Assembly: GCA_963663675.1 (NCBI GenBank) | Contig: OY760498.1 | Span: 3,658,001 to 3,722,000, forward strand | Length of the DNA stretch: 64,000 bases | Origin: CAINVV01 sp963663675 | GTDB lineage: Bacteria > Bacteroidota > Bacteroidia > Bacteroidales > Prolixibacteraceae | Direction: 5' to 3' | In this document: in pieces, positions 17,173 through 27,067 of the stretch | Position numbering within the stretch: the stretch's first letter is position 1 | Layout of the letters: the number at the start of each line of letters is the position of its first letter | The notes under the pieces: generated by a model | Databases searched by the model: none | Seen by the model: the letters and a program-made list of their open reading frames with translations, nothing else | Told to the model about the DNA's origin: nothing | Translations under genes and position numbers: made by a program

Positions 17173-18693
17173 CTATTTATTTATTTCTGATACTTTTTTT
17201 GCAATTAAAGAAAGTACGGTTTTATCGTTCCATTCCTGGCAATGTCCTGCCATGGGCGTAAAACTGACAACTGCATCTGATTTGGGATTTTCGGTTTTGT
17301 CCAGAAAATCCTTTAAAAAACGTGTAGCAACATTGGAGTACAATCCATCCATGTCACCAGTCCAGATTGATATTTTCCCCTGAAGTTTTGGACCAAGGAC
17401 AGACCAGTTTTTTGCAAGAACTTTCTTGAGATCATATTTTTCCCATTGCCTGGCAATTTCGTGATCAATTTTTCCTGATGCCGGATCAAAAGCCAGTGCA
17501 GGCAGCCCGTCATTCCCTTTCGGGCTAAAAACGGCATTATAAGCCCCAAACTGTCCTCCGGACACCAGGTAATTACCAGTTCTGCTGACCACATTTTCGC
17601 TTGCAATCCAGTCCGACATCGACCTTGTTGGTTCGTCATAAATGGTTCGTCTTCCGGGTTGCAAATATCCATACCTGTTAAAAAAGATACTCTCATCAGC
17701 ATACATATTTATGAGCCCGAAGTGTTCGAAATCAACCGGATCCGGACTGTAAGACCATGTACCGTCGAAAAAATCGGGATAGAATATCTGTAAACCCAGC
17801 GCTACCCAACCTCCTGTTGAGCAGCCAACGACAAAGCGGTTCCGGGACTTGGTGTCGTAGCGCACCTGACTTTCGATTTCAGGGATCAATTCTTCGGTCA
17901 AGGCTTTTCCACAAGGTCCATTATTCTCTGAATCAACCTGGTAGGTATCTCCATATGGGCCTTGAGAGTCGAGAAAAACATAAATAATCTGTGGAGACTG
18001 ATCACTGAACCACCAATCTGATAACACGGGATTGTTGATAAAATCTTTAATGGAGCTCGACCGTCCGTTCAGACCGGGAGCTCTGTAACAAATCGGGTAA
18101 GAGCGGTCAGGGTGTTTAAAATAGCCTGAGGGAAGCAAAACAGAAGCTTTGAGGTAACGGGGCTTTCCTGAAAAATCTGAAAGCAGTTTACTTTTGATGA
18201 CAACAGGAATAACAAATTTATGACTGATTATTTCAACCGGAGGTATTAACTTTTCCAGGCTCAGGTGAAGCCCGATATTGGTAGACAAGCGTATCGAATC
18301 AACTTTCGAATAGAGATTGCCCGGAACATTTTCCTGTCCGTCATCCAAATTCTGTTTGTATACAACCTGGTAATAACAAATTCCTGACGCAAAAAAATCA
18401 TCATTTACCGTGCTGTTAATCATCACATTATCATCCTTAGAATCAACCGAAAAAGGAGTGTCCGGATTCCAGTTAACTGCAGTTGTTCCAATCGTAATTT
18501 CTGAACCAAAGCGGGGTTCCTTCTCCTTTTTTTTCGTCAGATGTAAAATTATCCGACCGCTTTTCTGAAATGATTTTCTCATTTCAGATGAAACCGAAAT
18601 TTTGGCTTGCAATACTGGAAAATCCTTTGCTGCTGAAACAGATAGTACAGCACAAGTCAAAAGAAATAGAATGGTGCAAATTATTTTTCTCAT
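17173..18693 (-). CDS. Exported esterase-D-like alpha/beta hydrolase
   Basis: About 506 residues from the Met at 18693, which begins a signal peptide (MRKIICTILFLL, ending VSAAK). The N-terminal ~170 residues form an extra beta-domain; the catalytic part has the oxyanion region PICYRAPGLNG, the nucleophile elbow GCSTGGW (Ser about 290) and a late GHCQEW with the candidate His. This is the Esterase PF00756 (feruloyl/acetyl esterase, IroE-like) fold. It is the first gene of the minus-strand carbohydrate block, so the operon promoter should lie just upstream. Deacylation of the target glycan is a reasonable role. Confidence 0.72.
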   Translation of the reverse strand: MRKIICTILFLLTCAVLSVSAAKDFPVLQAKISVSSEMRKSFQKSGRIILHLTKKKEKEPRFGSEITIGTTAVNWNPDTPFSVDSKDDNVMINSTVNDDFFASGICYYQVVYKQNLDDGQENVPGNLYSKVDSIRLSTNIGLHLSLEKLIPPVEIISHKFVIPVVIKSKLLSDFSGKPRYLKASVLLPSGYFKHPDRSYPICYRAPGLNGRSSSIKDFINNPVLSDWWFSDQSPQIIYVFLDSQGPYGDTYQVDSENNGPCGKALTEELIPEIESQVRYDTKSRNRFVVGCSTGGWVALGLQIFYPDFFDGTWSYSPDPVDFEHFGLINMYADESIFFNRYGYLQPGRRTIYDEPTRSMSDWIASENVVSRTGNYLVSGGQFGAYNAVFSPKGNDGLPALAFDPASGKIDHEIARQWEKYDLKKVLAKNWSVLGPKLQGKISIWTGDMDGLYSNVATRFLKDFLDKTENPKSDAVVSFTPMAGHCQEWNDKTVLSLIAKKVSEINK

Positions 18694-19240
18694 ATTAATA
18701 GTTATCAAGTCACCGGATTTCAATGTACAATACATGGAATTGGCAGAATTTTCAAATAACTGGCCGCCTTGAAAATAATATCACGGCAATTAGCCTTATT
18801 GATCCTGGATAAGCTAAGCTGAATTTCGTTTAGACATTCAACTTAAAAACAAATTGTTCACACCTGCCACTCACCTGTATTTCCTGTTAAAAATACCCAT
18901 TTGTTTCAAGACATTCTAATTTCTTTCCCTTATTTCCTGTTTTGCACTGCTATAATGGGCTTGTTTAGGTAATTTATTTCAAACTCACAGGTGCCAGGAT
19001 CCAGGCATGATTTTTCTGTACAGTTATGAGCGTGGTTTCAAAACTGCTATTGGAAAATATTTGAAATGGTTGTGCAACCACTGAAATAGCCGCATCAGGC
19101 AAGATTTTGCCATGAATTATATGAAATCCTGCCAGGCCACAACGGATGGGAGGTCCGGGTACCAGGGTCTACGAACTTATTGTACGACTTCAAACTTACT
19201 GGCATGGAATTGTAATCTCCACTTAACAATCTGTCACTTC
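18694..19240. other. Intergenic region upstream of the carbohydrate operon
   Basis: About 550 bases with no convincing gene on either strand. It must hold the promoter of the minus-strand carbohydrate operon, but no clean TAnnTTTG box was found, and no hybrid two-component or SusR-type regulator gene is adjacent. The short frame at 19112-19378 on the plus strand overlaps the 3' end of the nuclease gene and is not supported. Confidence 0.4.
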
Positions 19241-20095
19241 CTAAAGATGATTGATTTCCCTGACTTCAATGTGGCGGGGAATGCGTGGTCTGCCTGCTTC
19301 AATCCAGGCAGACCTGACAAGTTCTGCCAACGATTTGGCGGATCCTGTTATCATTTCAACCGTAAAATCATTTGTTGAGCTCCAGAGGAGCTGGTAATAC
19401 AAGTCATTGTAATCATGACCTGCCTTTTCAAAGGCAAGTTTATCAGCATTTAGCAAAGAATCCTTGTACTGATAATTGTAATACATGTAATCGAACACAT
19501 AATGCATCACATCCTTTACACGATGGATCCCTGAACGTTTTACCGCTACGGAATCAACATACCTGTTGATCATCATTGATTCGTAACGGCCATGGATTCC
19601 GCTCTGTCCGCTCAATTTGCCATCGTAATTTACCGTCAGATGCAGAGGCATATGACCATCACCAATATAATGTCCAAGATCGGCTGCAGTGAGTAAAACC
19701 CTTTCCCAATCTCTTGCTTTGAACTGTTTAACCAGGACATTGTATGTCGAATCAGTAACCCAGGGCAGTGTACCGTTCTTCATCACGAACTCTTTGCCGT
19801 ATTTATTAAAAGCTTCAGCCTCCCCTTCGACGATCTTGTGTGTTCCGACAAAATCGGTGTAGGAGTCAATATCTATATAGTGCTTTATCCCTTCAGTGGG
19901 GTCAGTTTTTCTTCGGTTATCTGCTTCAGACCCGTGCAGGGAAAGAACTTCTGTCCACCCTTTGTACCTGTTCAGCCTGTGCGGGAAAAACCTGGAAGTG
20001 GAACTATTTATTTTCTTATGTCCCTGTTCTCCCCAACTGCATAACAGTATGACTGAGGCCAACATAACCGTGAAACGAAGAACTTTTAATCCCAT
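19241..20095 (-). CDS. Secreted zinc-dependent S1/P1-nuclease-like protein
   Basis: 284 residues with a signal peptide whose cleavage leaves a Trp-Gly at or near the mature N-terminus (CSWGEQGHKKIN); the N-terminal Trp is a zinc ligand in the S1/P1 nuclease and phospholipase C superfamily. Further ligands are visible: HYIDID, the DLGHYIGDGHMPLHL core and GIHGRYE. These enzymes are trinuclear-zinc phosphodiesterases that degrade single-stranded nucleic acids or phospholipids outside the cytoplasm. The substrate is not decided by sequence. It appears monocistronic, 22 bases from a doubtful small frame. Confidence 0.8.
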   Translation of the reverse strand: MGLKVLRFTVMLASVILLCSWGEQGHKKINSSTSRFFPHRLNRYKGWTEVLSLHGSEADNRRKTDPTEGIKHYIDIDSYTDFVGTHKIVEGEAEAFNKYGKEFVMKNGTLPWVTDSTYNVLVKQFKARDWERVLLTAADLGHYIGDGHMPLHLTVNYDGKLSGQSGIHGRYESMMINRYVDSVAVKRSGIHRVKDVMHYVFDYMYYNYQYKDSLLNADKLAFEKAGHDYNDLYYQLLWSSTNDFTVEMITGSAKSLAELVRSAWIEAGRPRIPRHIEVREINHL

Positions 20096-20116
20096 CTGCG
20101 AATTTTATGTTTATTA

Positions 20117-20341
20117 TTACACAAATCTATAAATATCGCGGGAATGATAAAGGTTCTTTTTAATTCTACTCATACCCAACTGAGGCATATCCGACCAAAT
20201 GCCTGATACCGGCGTTAGCGGTTTTGCCCATTCGCAGGTCCTCCAACTGTAATCTTTGTAATTATCCGGGAGCACCGTGATTGAAAAGAATTTCCTGATT
20301 TTATCCACATTTAACGACCAGTAATTTGATTTTACATTCAC
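20117..20341 (-). CDS. Small ORF overlapping the glycosylase stop (doubtful)
   Basis: A 74-codon frame opens with GTG at 20341, overlapping the TGA of the upstream glycosylase gene in a GTGA arrangement typical of translational coupling. The product is cytoplasmic, basic and Trp/Tyr-rich (SYNYW-type start, DYSWRTCEWAKPL). I do not recognise a family. The overlap argues for a gene; the non-ATG start and the lack of any known domain argue against it. Confidence 0.35.
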   Translation of the reverse strand: MNVKSNYWSLNVDKIRKFFSITVLPDNYKDYSWRTCEWAKPLTPVSGIWSDMPQLGMSRIKKNLYHSRDIYRFV

Positions 20342-21048
20342 ATATTTCCCTCTATTTTCTTGAAAGACCGAAGGTATTTATCAATATAATCCTGCTTTTC
20401 CTTTGATTTGTACTGCATGATAAACCTTGGATGTTCCAGTGGAATTATCTCCTTAAAGAATCCAAACTTCTGATTGACAGAGCGAATAAATTTCTCATTC
20501 TTTCCTGTTCCGAAACAGAAACAAATATCCGTTTCTATTCCCAGGCTGATTAGCTTCGTGATATTTTCAATGCTATAGTCATATATGGCAGCAGTTAATT
20601 CACTGCTGTCGTAATAGTTGAAATTCTTTTCTTTCCCTGTTCCGTCAGAAATAGTAAATCCCAGGGGAAATACAGAGTTGATGTAAAAGTTGTTATAAAA
20701 AGCAACTGTTCCACCGTACGCCTCAATAACCTCATAAACAAACACGGAGGAGGGCTCATGGGTGACTTTCCCGTCGTAAGGGATATTACATTCCTTGTTT
20801 AGGCGTTTTGTGTCTGTAAAAGGTATTCCGGTGACACCAGCTCCAAAACGGCCGGGATTAATCCCCAAAATCAGGTGACGGCTAAAGTTGTCGTTGTAAA
20901 ACTTCCGATAAAATGCACTGGAAACCGGCATAATCTGCTCATTTCCCCTGAAGGGATTCATGATATTGATTCCTTCAGGCAGTTTGCCTTTGAAATCGAG
21001 CGACCGGTTAAATTCAATGGCCCGATCAGCAAAAGTGGTACCACTCAT
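20338..21048 (-). CDS. SMUG2-like uracil-DNA glycosylase (DUF4918)
   Basis: 236 residues. The active-site strand-loop LGINPGRFGAGVTGIPFTD (about 61-79) and a late HPRFIMQY (about 207) are the two UDG-superfamily motifs in the form seen in the SMUG2/DUF4918 branch. Family enzymes excise uracil or related damaged bases in base-excision repair in the cytoplasm. Length fits the family, and the start at 21048 precedes the conserved N-terminal helix. It overlaps a doubtful small frame at its 3' end. Confidence 0.82.
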   Translation of the reverse strand: MSGTTFADRAIEFNRSLDFKGKLPEGINIMNPFRGNEQIMPVSSAFYRKFYNDNFSRHLILGINPGRFGAGVTGIPFTDTKRLNKECNIPYDGKVTHEPSSVFVYEVIEAYGGTVAFYNNFYINSVFPLGFTISDGTGKEKNFNYYDSSELTAAIYDYSIENITKLISLGIETDICFCFGTGKNEKFIRSVNQKFGFFKEIIPLEHPRFIMQYKSKEKQDYIDKYLRSFKKIEGNM

Positions 21049-21147
21049 TATTTTCAGATATTTTCAGCAAAATAGGTTATTAATCATCAGAACACAATAT
21101 CCAATAGGTATGTAACCGGGCCTTATTCAGTATCCAATTTTTGAACC

Positions 21148-23277
21148 TTACTCTCTAATCCCTTCCAACGTGAACAAAAATGCATAGTTCAGTGCAACAT
21201 CTTTCAGGTAATCAAATCGTCCGCTGGCACCGCCATGCCCGAATTCCATATTGGTGTGCAGCAGCAAAACATTATGGTCAGTTTTCATGACCCTGAGTTT
21301 GGCCACCCATTTGGCTGGTTCAAAATATTGCACCTGGCTGTCATGCAACCCTGTGGTAACTATCATATTGGGATAATTCTTCTTCTGTACATTTTCGTAA
21401 GGAGAATAGCTTTTCATATAGAAATAGGCATCCTTGTTCCTGGGATTGCCCCATTCATCAAATTCATTGGTAGTGAGCGGAATACTTTCATCCAGCATAG
21501 TGTTTACGACATCCACAAAGGGCACCTGGGCAATGATTCCGTGCCATAGCTCCGGAGCCATATTGGCAACCGCACCCATTAGCAAGCCTCCTGCGCTTCC
21601 TCCCATGGCGTACAAATGCGGTCTGGAAGTATATTTCTCCTTGACCAAAAATTCGCCGCAATCGATAAAATCGGTGAAGGTGTTTATTTTTTTCATCAGT
21701 TTGCCGTCTTCGTACCAGAGACGCCCCATCTCCTGTCCTCCCCGGATGTGCGCAATCGCATAAACAAAACCCCTGTTGAGGAGTGTCAGCCGGGAACTGT
21801 TGAAACTGGCATCCATGCTGGCTCCATAACTTCCGTACCCATAAAGCAGCAGGGGTGCAGTGCCATTCTTCTTAAATCCCTTTTTATAAACAAGGGAGAT
21901 CGGGACCTTAGTACCATCTTTGGCTGTTGCATACAACCGTTCGGACTGGTATTCTTTAGGATCATAACCGCCCAAAACTTCCTGTTGCTTTTTCAATGTC
22001 TTCACTCTGGTCGTCATATCGTAATCGAAAGTGGAGACCGGAGTTGTGAGTGAGGTATAACCGTACCTCAGGTTGGTAGTGTTGTATTCCGGGTTGGAAC
22101 CAAAATTGGCGGCATACGTTGCTTCTCCGAAATCGAGGTAATGTTCGGAATTATCTTTTAAGCTCCTGATTCTCAGCTTAACAAGTCCGTCTTTGCGTTC
22201 ATTGATGGCAATAAAGTCCCTGAATTCTTCGACTCCTTGTAACAATACATCCTTCCTTACCGGAATTACTTCTTTCCAGTCTGCAGCAGTTGTCTGATTT
22301 AAAGGACATTCCATCAGCTTGAAATTCTTAGCGTCATTCCTGTTGGTAAGGATCAGGAATCTGTCGGCAAGCGGAGTGACACTGTACAAAACATCCTTCA
22401 TCCGTGGCTGAAAAACCTGGAAGGTCCCGTTAGGGTTGGCTGCATCCAGGAACCTGCACTCGGAGGACATTGTTGCTTGTGAAACTATGAATATATACTT
22501 GTTATTCTTGCTCTTATCTACACCGATATAATTGCTTTTGTCCTTTTCTTCATAGACCAGAACGTCCTTTTGGGCATCTGTTCCCAAGGTATGACGTTTG
22601 ATTCTCTCCAATAAAAGTGTCACCGGGTTTTTGGCGGTATAGAAAATAGTCTTGTTGTCATTGGCCCAGCAAGGATCTCCTTCGGTGTTCTCAATGGCAT
22701 CATCCAGTAACTTTCCCGTCTGAAGGTCCTTGATCTTAATGGTGTACTGTCTTCTGCTCACCTTATCAAGTCCAAACGCAAGGAACCTGTTATCCTCACT
22801 GATGCTGAAGCCTGTTGCTGCATAATAGGCATGTCCTTCTGCCTCTTTATCCACATCCAGCAATATCTCTTCTTTGGCATCCAGGCTTCCTTTTTTACGG
22901 CAATACTTGTAGTATTGTTTTCCGTCTTCTGTGCGGGTATAATAGAAATAACCGTTTTTGAGAACCGGAACACTTTCATCTTTTTCTTTGATCCTGTTTT
23001 TCATTTCGGCGAACAAATCAGCCTGGAACTTTTTGGTATTGCTCATGACTTTGTCCAGGTAGGCATTCTCTGCCTTCAGATAATCCACAACTTTTGTGCT
23101 GTCGGGGCCTTTCCCAAAATAATCGTACATCCAGTAATAGTTGTCCAAAACCTTGTCGCCATGGATAGTTCGCCAATGTTCCTTTTTCGCTGCGATGGGT
23201 GCTGTTGCCTTCATAAACTGTGCATTAACAGATATTACGTAAAGTAAAAGTGTTACCAAAACAAATGATTTTTTCAT
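21148..23277 (-). CDS. ptrB: Oligopeptidase B-type S9 prolyl oligopeptidase, exported
   Basis: The start chosen is the Met at 23277, which begins a signal peptide (MKKSFVLVTLLLY, ending VNAQF); the longer frame to 23319 adds 14 residues before it. About 709 residues: a seven-bladed beta-propeller (about 60-430) and an alpha/beta-hydrolase domain with YGSYGASMD, the nucleophile GGSAGG (Ser about 560) and a late FGHGGASG with the His. Oligopeptidase B cleaves short peptides after Arg/Lys. A periplasmic location would be usual in Bacteroidota. It is monocistronic. Confidence 0.88.
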   Translation of the reverse strand: MKKSFVLVTLLLYVISVNAQFMKATAPIAAKKEHWRTIHGDKVLDNYYWMYDYFGKGPDSTKVVDYLKAENAYLDKVMSNTKKFQADLFAEMKNRIKEKDESVPVLKNGYFYYTRTEDGKQYYKYCRKKGSLDAKEEILLDVDKEAEGHAYYAATGFSISEDNRFLAFGLDKVSRRQYTIKIKDLQTGKLLDDAIENTEGDPCWANDNKTIFYTAKNPVTLLLERIKRHTLGTDAQKDVLVYEEKDKSNYIGVDKSKNNKYIFIVSQATMSSECRFLDAANPNGTFQVFQPRMKDVLYSVTPLADRFLILTNRNDAKNFKLMECPLNQTTAADWKEVIPVRKDVLLQGVEEFRDFIAINERKDGLVKLRIRSLKDNSEHYLDFGEATYAANFGSNPEYNTTNLRYGYTSLTTPVSTFDYDMTTRVKTLKKQQEVLGGYDPKEYQSERLYATAKDGTKVPISLVYKKGFKKNGTAPLLLYGYGSYGASMDASFNSSRLTLLNRGFVYAIAHIRGGQEMGRLWYEDGKLMKKINTFTDFIDCGEFLVKEKYTSRPHLYAMGGSAGGLLMGAVANMAPELWHGIIAQVPFVDVVNTMLDESIPLTTNEFDEWGNPRNKDAYFYMKSYSPYENVQKKNYPNMIVTTGLHDSQVQYFEPAKWVAKLRVMKTDHNVLLLHTNMEFGHGGASGRFDYLKDVALNYAFLFTLEGIRE

Positions 23278-23589
23278 AACCAAAGTAATATGTTTGAGTG
23301 ATCCGTCGAAAAATTTCAACTATTTACCAATTTGACCTCTTCGGGAATGTTAATTTAAACGCAATAGAAATATTTATTGAAACGTTAGAAATTTAGAAAT
23401 AGTTTCATGAAATAACCATCCCCACATGACGGGACCAACCGAAAATGAATTACCGGGTATTAGCTTCCCTGATCTTCAATTCCATTTGACCATTAAAAAA
23501 CAATAACTTACACCTTAAACTGTTTATTAAGATTTAACGGTTTTCATGGCTTTGGCAAGTTCACCGGAGGTTGCAGTCAACTGAATTGT
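23278..23589. other. Intergenic region, no feature recognised
   Basis: 312 bases between oligopeptidase B and the arabinofuranosidase gene, both on the minus strand. No gene, clear terminator or promoter box was recognised; the oligopeptidase promoter should lie at its left end. Confidence 0.4.
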
Positions 23590-25572
23590 TCATATTGCCT
23601 GCTTGAACTTTATTACGGTGAATGAGTAAGGGGCTAAAATTACCTCCCCTGATTTCCCTTTCAGGGATATCTCCTTTTCGGCAGGAGAGATCAGAAATGG
23701 CTGTTCCAGTGAATTATAAGACTCCGGATTCTCACTTCTTAAAACTGTCTGGATAGCCTTTGGATTAAGATTTGCCTTGCAATCCAACACAATCTTTTGA
23801 CTAACAGTTTTTTCACTAACATTTACCATCTTCAGAATAATCTCCCCTGATGAATGATCAGAAACTGCAGAAGCATACAAACCATCTTGACCAGTCAGCG
23901 GCTGATTGTTCCGGATTATGGGTACGACGTTGGTTCCCTTGTTGGTTGAAAACAATTTTTGAACATAGTAACTTGTTGTGCCATAAGATTCCAGGTTATC
24001 AAACCAAATCAGGTCAGGAGTCCATTGCCATCCTTCCGTGTGAGCGAACAATGGTGCGTAGGAACAAAGGTTGACCACATCAGCATTTCTTTCCAGGCCT
24101 GTCATGAAGGCTGCTTCTGCCAAAGCGCATTTCCACGTATTCCTGTTGTCAGGATTCGCCCCTGAAATGCTTTGAGCGGCATATTCTCCGGCAAAAATTT
24201 TATAGCTGTTCCGGTCATAATGGTCATATCGTGTGGCATTTTTCAAAAACCACTCCGGATTTGCGTAGTAATGCTCATCAACAATTTCGGCATGAGCTTT
24301 TTTTAGCTCCCGGGAAGCAAAATCAAAGAATTTGCCATTCGGGGAGGGGCCAGTGCCCGAAACCAAGGCAATCAGGGGATATTTTCCCTTAATTGCCTTG
24401 GCAAATGCATCATAGCGTTCAAGGTATTGTGCTCCCCATTGCTCATTTCCAATCCCCAGCATCTTAAGGTGGAATGGTTCAGGATGCCCCATTTTCGCAC
24501 GAAGTCTCCCCCATTGTGTTTCAGGCGATCCGTTGGCAAATTCGATAAGGTCGAGTGCATCCTGAATGTATGGATCAAGCTGGTCCATTGGAACCACCTC
24601 CGCAGAATTGTACTGGCAGGCCATGCCGCAGCTAAGAATTGGAAGTGGTTCGGCTCCCAGATCTTCGGCCAGTTGAAAATACTCGTAAAAGCCCAGTCCG
24701 AAAGATTGATAATAATCCGGCGTTAGCCTGTGCTTAAACTCTGTATTCCAACGATTGATCATCATTTTACGTTCCTCAACCGGTCCTACTGTCTTTTTCC
24801 ATTGGTACCTGGTGGCCAGTTCATAGCCCTCCACAATACATCCCCCGGGGAATCTAAGAAATCCCGGTTTTAAATCAGCCAGGAGTTGTACAAGATCTTT
24901 GCGCAAACCTCCGGTCCGGTTTTTCCATGTGTCGCAAGGAAACAGCGAAACCATGTCAAGGTCAACAACTCCCTCCCCTTCGAACCAAAGTACCAGCCTG
25001 GCCTTCGGTTCAGTAGCTGTGGCCACGAAACTGGCAGTATAATTTCTCCATACATTTTTATCGGGCAACAGAGTGGCAGACCCTATTACTTCTCCGGTTG
25101 GAGTTACCAGTTCAAGGCGGATATTTACACTGCCATTCCCCTGATTTCTAGCCAAAACCGAAAAGTGATAGGTCATATCCCTTTTGATACCCATCCCACG
25201 AAAGCCTTCGTTCTCCAACCCGAATTTCTCTTCGGAATTAGTCCGGGCAATCCGGGCAAACCGGGGATTATCAGCATTGGTTTCACTCCTGTTCAGAATC
25301 AGTAGCCCATCTGTAACGTCCTTTTTCAGTATTTTCCAGCCCATCAATGGCTTTGCAAATTCAAAGGACCGATTTTTAACCAGTTCTGCATAAATGCCTC
25401 CGTCAGCCGCGAAGTTGATATCTTCAAAGAATATCCCCCACATGGTTGGCTCAACAGAAGCAGTGGGTTGATCAACTTTAACTGTTATCTTATCCTCCTG
25501 ATTTGCGCTCAGGGCCAGAGTGAACAATAATCCGATAAAAATAAGGGCTAAAAATTTTAAGCTGTTTCCCAT
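23590..25572 (-). CDS. GH51 alpha-L-arabinofuranosidase, exported
   Basis: 660 residues with a signal peptide (ending LALSANQ). The opening WGIFFEDINFAADGGIYAEL, then a carbohydrate-binding-like beta-sandwich (about 100-215), then the (beta/alpha)8 barrel with the acid/base GIGNEQWG (Glu about 375) and the nucleophile region VDEHYY (Glu about 433), is the GH51 layout. The enzyme removes terminal arabinofuranose from arabinan or arabinoxylan. It is downstream of the isomerase-like gene by 51 bases, so the two form an operon. Length and catalytic residues are intact. Confidence 0.93.
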   Translation of the reverse strand: MGNSLKFLALIFIGLLFTLALSANQEDKITVKVDQPTASVEPTMWGIFFEDINFAADGGIYAELVKNRSFEFAKPLMGWKILKKDVTDGLLILNRSETNADNPRFARIARTNSEEKFGLENEGFRGMGIKRDMTYHFSVLARNQGNGSVNIRLELVTPTGEVIGSATLLPDKNVWRNYTASFVATATEPKARLVLWFEGEGVVDLDMVSLFPCDTWKNRTGGLRKDLVQLLADLKPGFLRFPGGCIVEGYELATRYQWKKTVGPVEERKMMINRWNTEFKHRLTPDYYQSFGLGFYEYFQLAEDLGAEPLPILSCGMACQYNSAEVVPMDQLDPYIQDALDLIEFANGSPETQWGRLRAKMGHPEPFHLKMLGIGNEQWGAQYLERYDAFAKAIKGKYPLIALVSGTGPSPNGKFFDFASRELKKAHAEIVDEHYYANPEWFLKNATRYDHYDRNSYKIFAGEYAAQSISGANPDNRNTWKCALAEAAFMTGLERNADVVNLCSYAPLFAHTEGWQWTPDLIWFDNLESYGTTSYYVQKLFSTNKGTNVVPIIRNNQPLTGQDGLYASAVSDHSSGEIILKMVNVSEKTVSQKIVLDCKANLNPKAIQTVLRSENPESYNSLEQPFLISPAEKEISLKGKSGEVILAPYSFTVIKFKQAI

Positions 25573-25623
25573 TTATTCCATTCTTTTCTTTCGGGCCCAG
25601 TTCAGGAATTGTACAACCTGGAT

Positions 25624-26562
25624 TTACTTCTTTGGCTCAAGAGCTGCGCGACAATATTCCACACATTTGGCAGTTTCTTTTACTGCATCCGATTCTGCCG
25701 GTACTGTATATTCCAGTTCAATGTCGCAGAAAATAGGCCAGCCTTTTTTCTGAATCAGCTGAAGTATTTCGATAACCGGAGTTTCCCCTTTACCGAATTG
25801 TTGATTTTTATTTGGGTCAGCAGCTTTGGGGCCTGTTTTGTCTTTGATGTGAATACTGACAATCCTGTCATGAAGCCTCTCAATAAGGACATTGGGATCC
25901 TGACCGGTAGCTCCGAAATAATGACCGGCGTCAAAGTTCAGCATGAGTTTTTTACCGAGAGCAAGAACCTTGTCAAAACTAAAGTTGGGATCTCCTGGCT
26001 GTCCGTGGTTATGGAAAATGACATAGAGGTTATGTTTCTCTGCAAAAGGCTCCATACGGGTGGCTGTCTCTTCAGAAATTTCCATGGAGATACCAACCGC
26101 TCCGAGTGCTTTACAGGCATTAAACGCGTAATTTATCTCATCATCAGACCAGCTTCGGTCTCCCAGTTTCAGTATATGTATCTTAACACCTTTGGATTCA
26201 AACATCTTACGTATTTCCCTGAACTTATCCATCGATACAGTAGATCGCCACTTGCGAATAACCTCCTTATCCTTCGTGCCCTGGGGAATACCAGCAAAAC
26301 GTTCAGCAACATCGCCCATAAGTTCCACCGAACTCAAACCAGATTGTGTAATATAGCCAAGTACTGCCTCAAGCGACTGATCAGGCATGCTCCTGAAACT
26401 ATAGGTTATGGCACCGATCTGCACCCCTCCGAATTTTGAACTGTTCTTTTCTTTGGCAGTTGCCGGAGATTGTGTAAAAACAATGGCCAGAATAAAAAGG
26501 GCCAGTACCCTGATGAATGAACCGGCGACTTTCGGGAAATAGTTTACTGATGTTTTTTCCAT
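25624..26562 (-). CDS. Exported sugar phosphate isomerase/epimerase-like protein
   Basis: 312 residues with a signal peptide or anchor (ALFILAIVFTQSPATA). The rest is an AP-endonuclease-2/xylose-isomerase-like TIM barrel: GAITYSFRSMPDQSLE, LSSVELMGD, FHNHGQPGD, LNFDAGHYFG, SIHIKDKTG, and a final FCDIELEY, where the metal-binding Glu, Asp and His residues are conserved. Exported members are common in Bacteroidota and have no settled substrate. It is the first gene of a two-gene operon with the GH51 enzyme, which suggests action on a released sugar. Confidence 0.8.
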   Translation of the reverse strand: MEKTSVNYFPKVAGSFIRVLALFILAIVFTQSPATAKEKNSSKFGGVQIGAITYSFRSMPDQSLEAVLGYITQSGLSSVELMGDVAERFAGIPQGTKDKEVIRKWRSTVSMDKFREIRKMFESKGVKIHILKLGDRSWSDDEINYAFNACKALGAVGISMEISEETATRMEPFAEKHNLYVIFHNHGQPGDPNFSFDKVLALGKKLMLNFDAGHYFGATGQDPNVLIERLHDRIVSIHIKDKTGPKAADPNKNQQFGKGETPVIEILQLIQKKGWPIFCDIELEYTVPAESDAVKETAKCVEYCRAALEPKK

Positions 26563-27067
26563 GACGTTGGGAATAAATTTATAAACAAAGTTTGATTAAT
26601 GTCAGAAGAATCACTCCCTTGCGCAATTAAGCGACAACCGGTGATTCCATGTTGCAAGTTAGCAATAGATATTAAAATTAACCATTTCTGGTATCACTTT
26701 TTGGAGAGCGGACTGAAAAATACCGGCAAGACACGAAAACAGAGAAGAACACTATAATAAGACTCAGGAACCAATTCTACAGTGCCGGATAAACTTCATA
26801 ACACATTTCGCGAAAATCAGCCAAATTGCTTTTACAGAACGAGTTATAATGCATGTTATGCATTGTCATTCATGCTTATTGCCACAATTGTACCCATACT
26901 TCCAGAAATTCATCCATTTGAGGAAAATAATCTGGCACGAAAAATACATACGTGTAATCAGGCTCAGTCTGAATACAATTAAGGACAAATCTCCTGGTCA
27001 GAAAAATGGCTTTTTCGTTTAATTCATTTACCTTCGCAGATTCTTACATCAGTGTACATTAACAAAT
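26563..27067. promoter_or_regulatory. Divergent intergenic region with a candidate promoter for the RND exporter
   Basis: 505 bases between divergent genes. A TAnnTTCG-type -7 box (TACCTTCG, 27029-27036) lies 32 bases upstream of the exporter start. No clear -33 TTG is seen at the right distance. A 66-codon frame at 26782-26982 has no recognised similarity and is not called. Confidence 0.38.

Noticed and set aside
5367..18693. Canonical Sus-type polysaccharide utilisation locus
   Set aside because: No SusC/SusD pair, hybrid two-component system or ECF/anti-sigma pair is present in or beside the block.
25609..26439. 276-codon plus-strand frame antisense to the isomerase gene
   Set aside because: The minus-strand frame encodes a complete TIM-barrel protein with signal peptide; the plus-strand product has no recognisable motif.
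26782..26982. 66-codon plus-strand frame between the isomerase and exporter genes
   Set aside because: No similarity, no ribosome-binding context, and it lies in a divergent promoter region.
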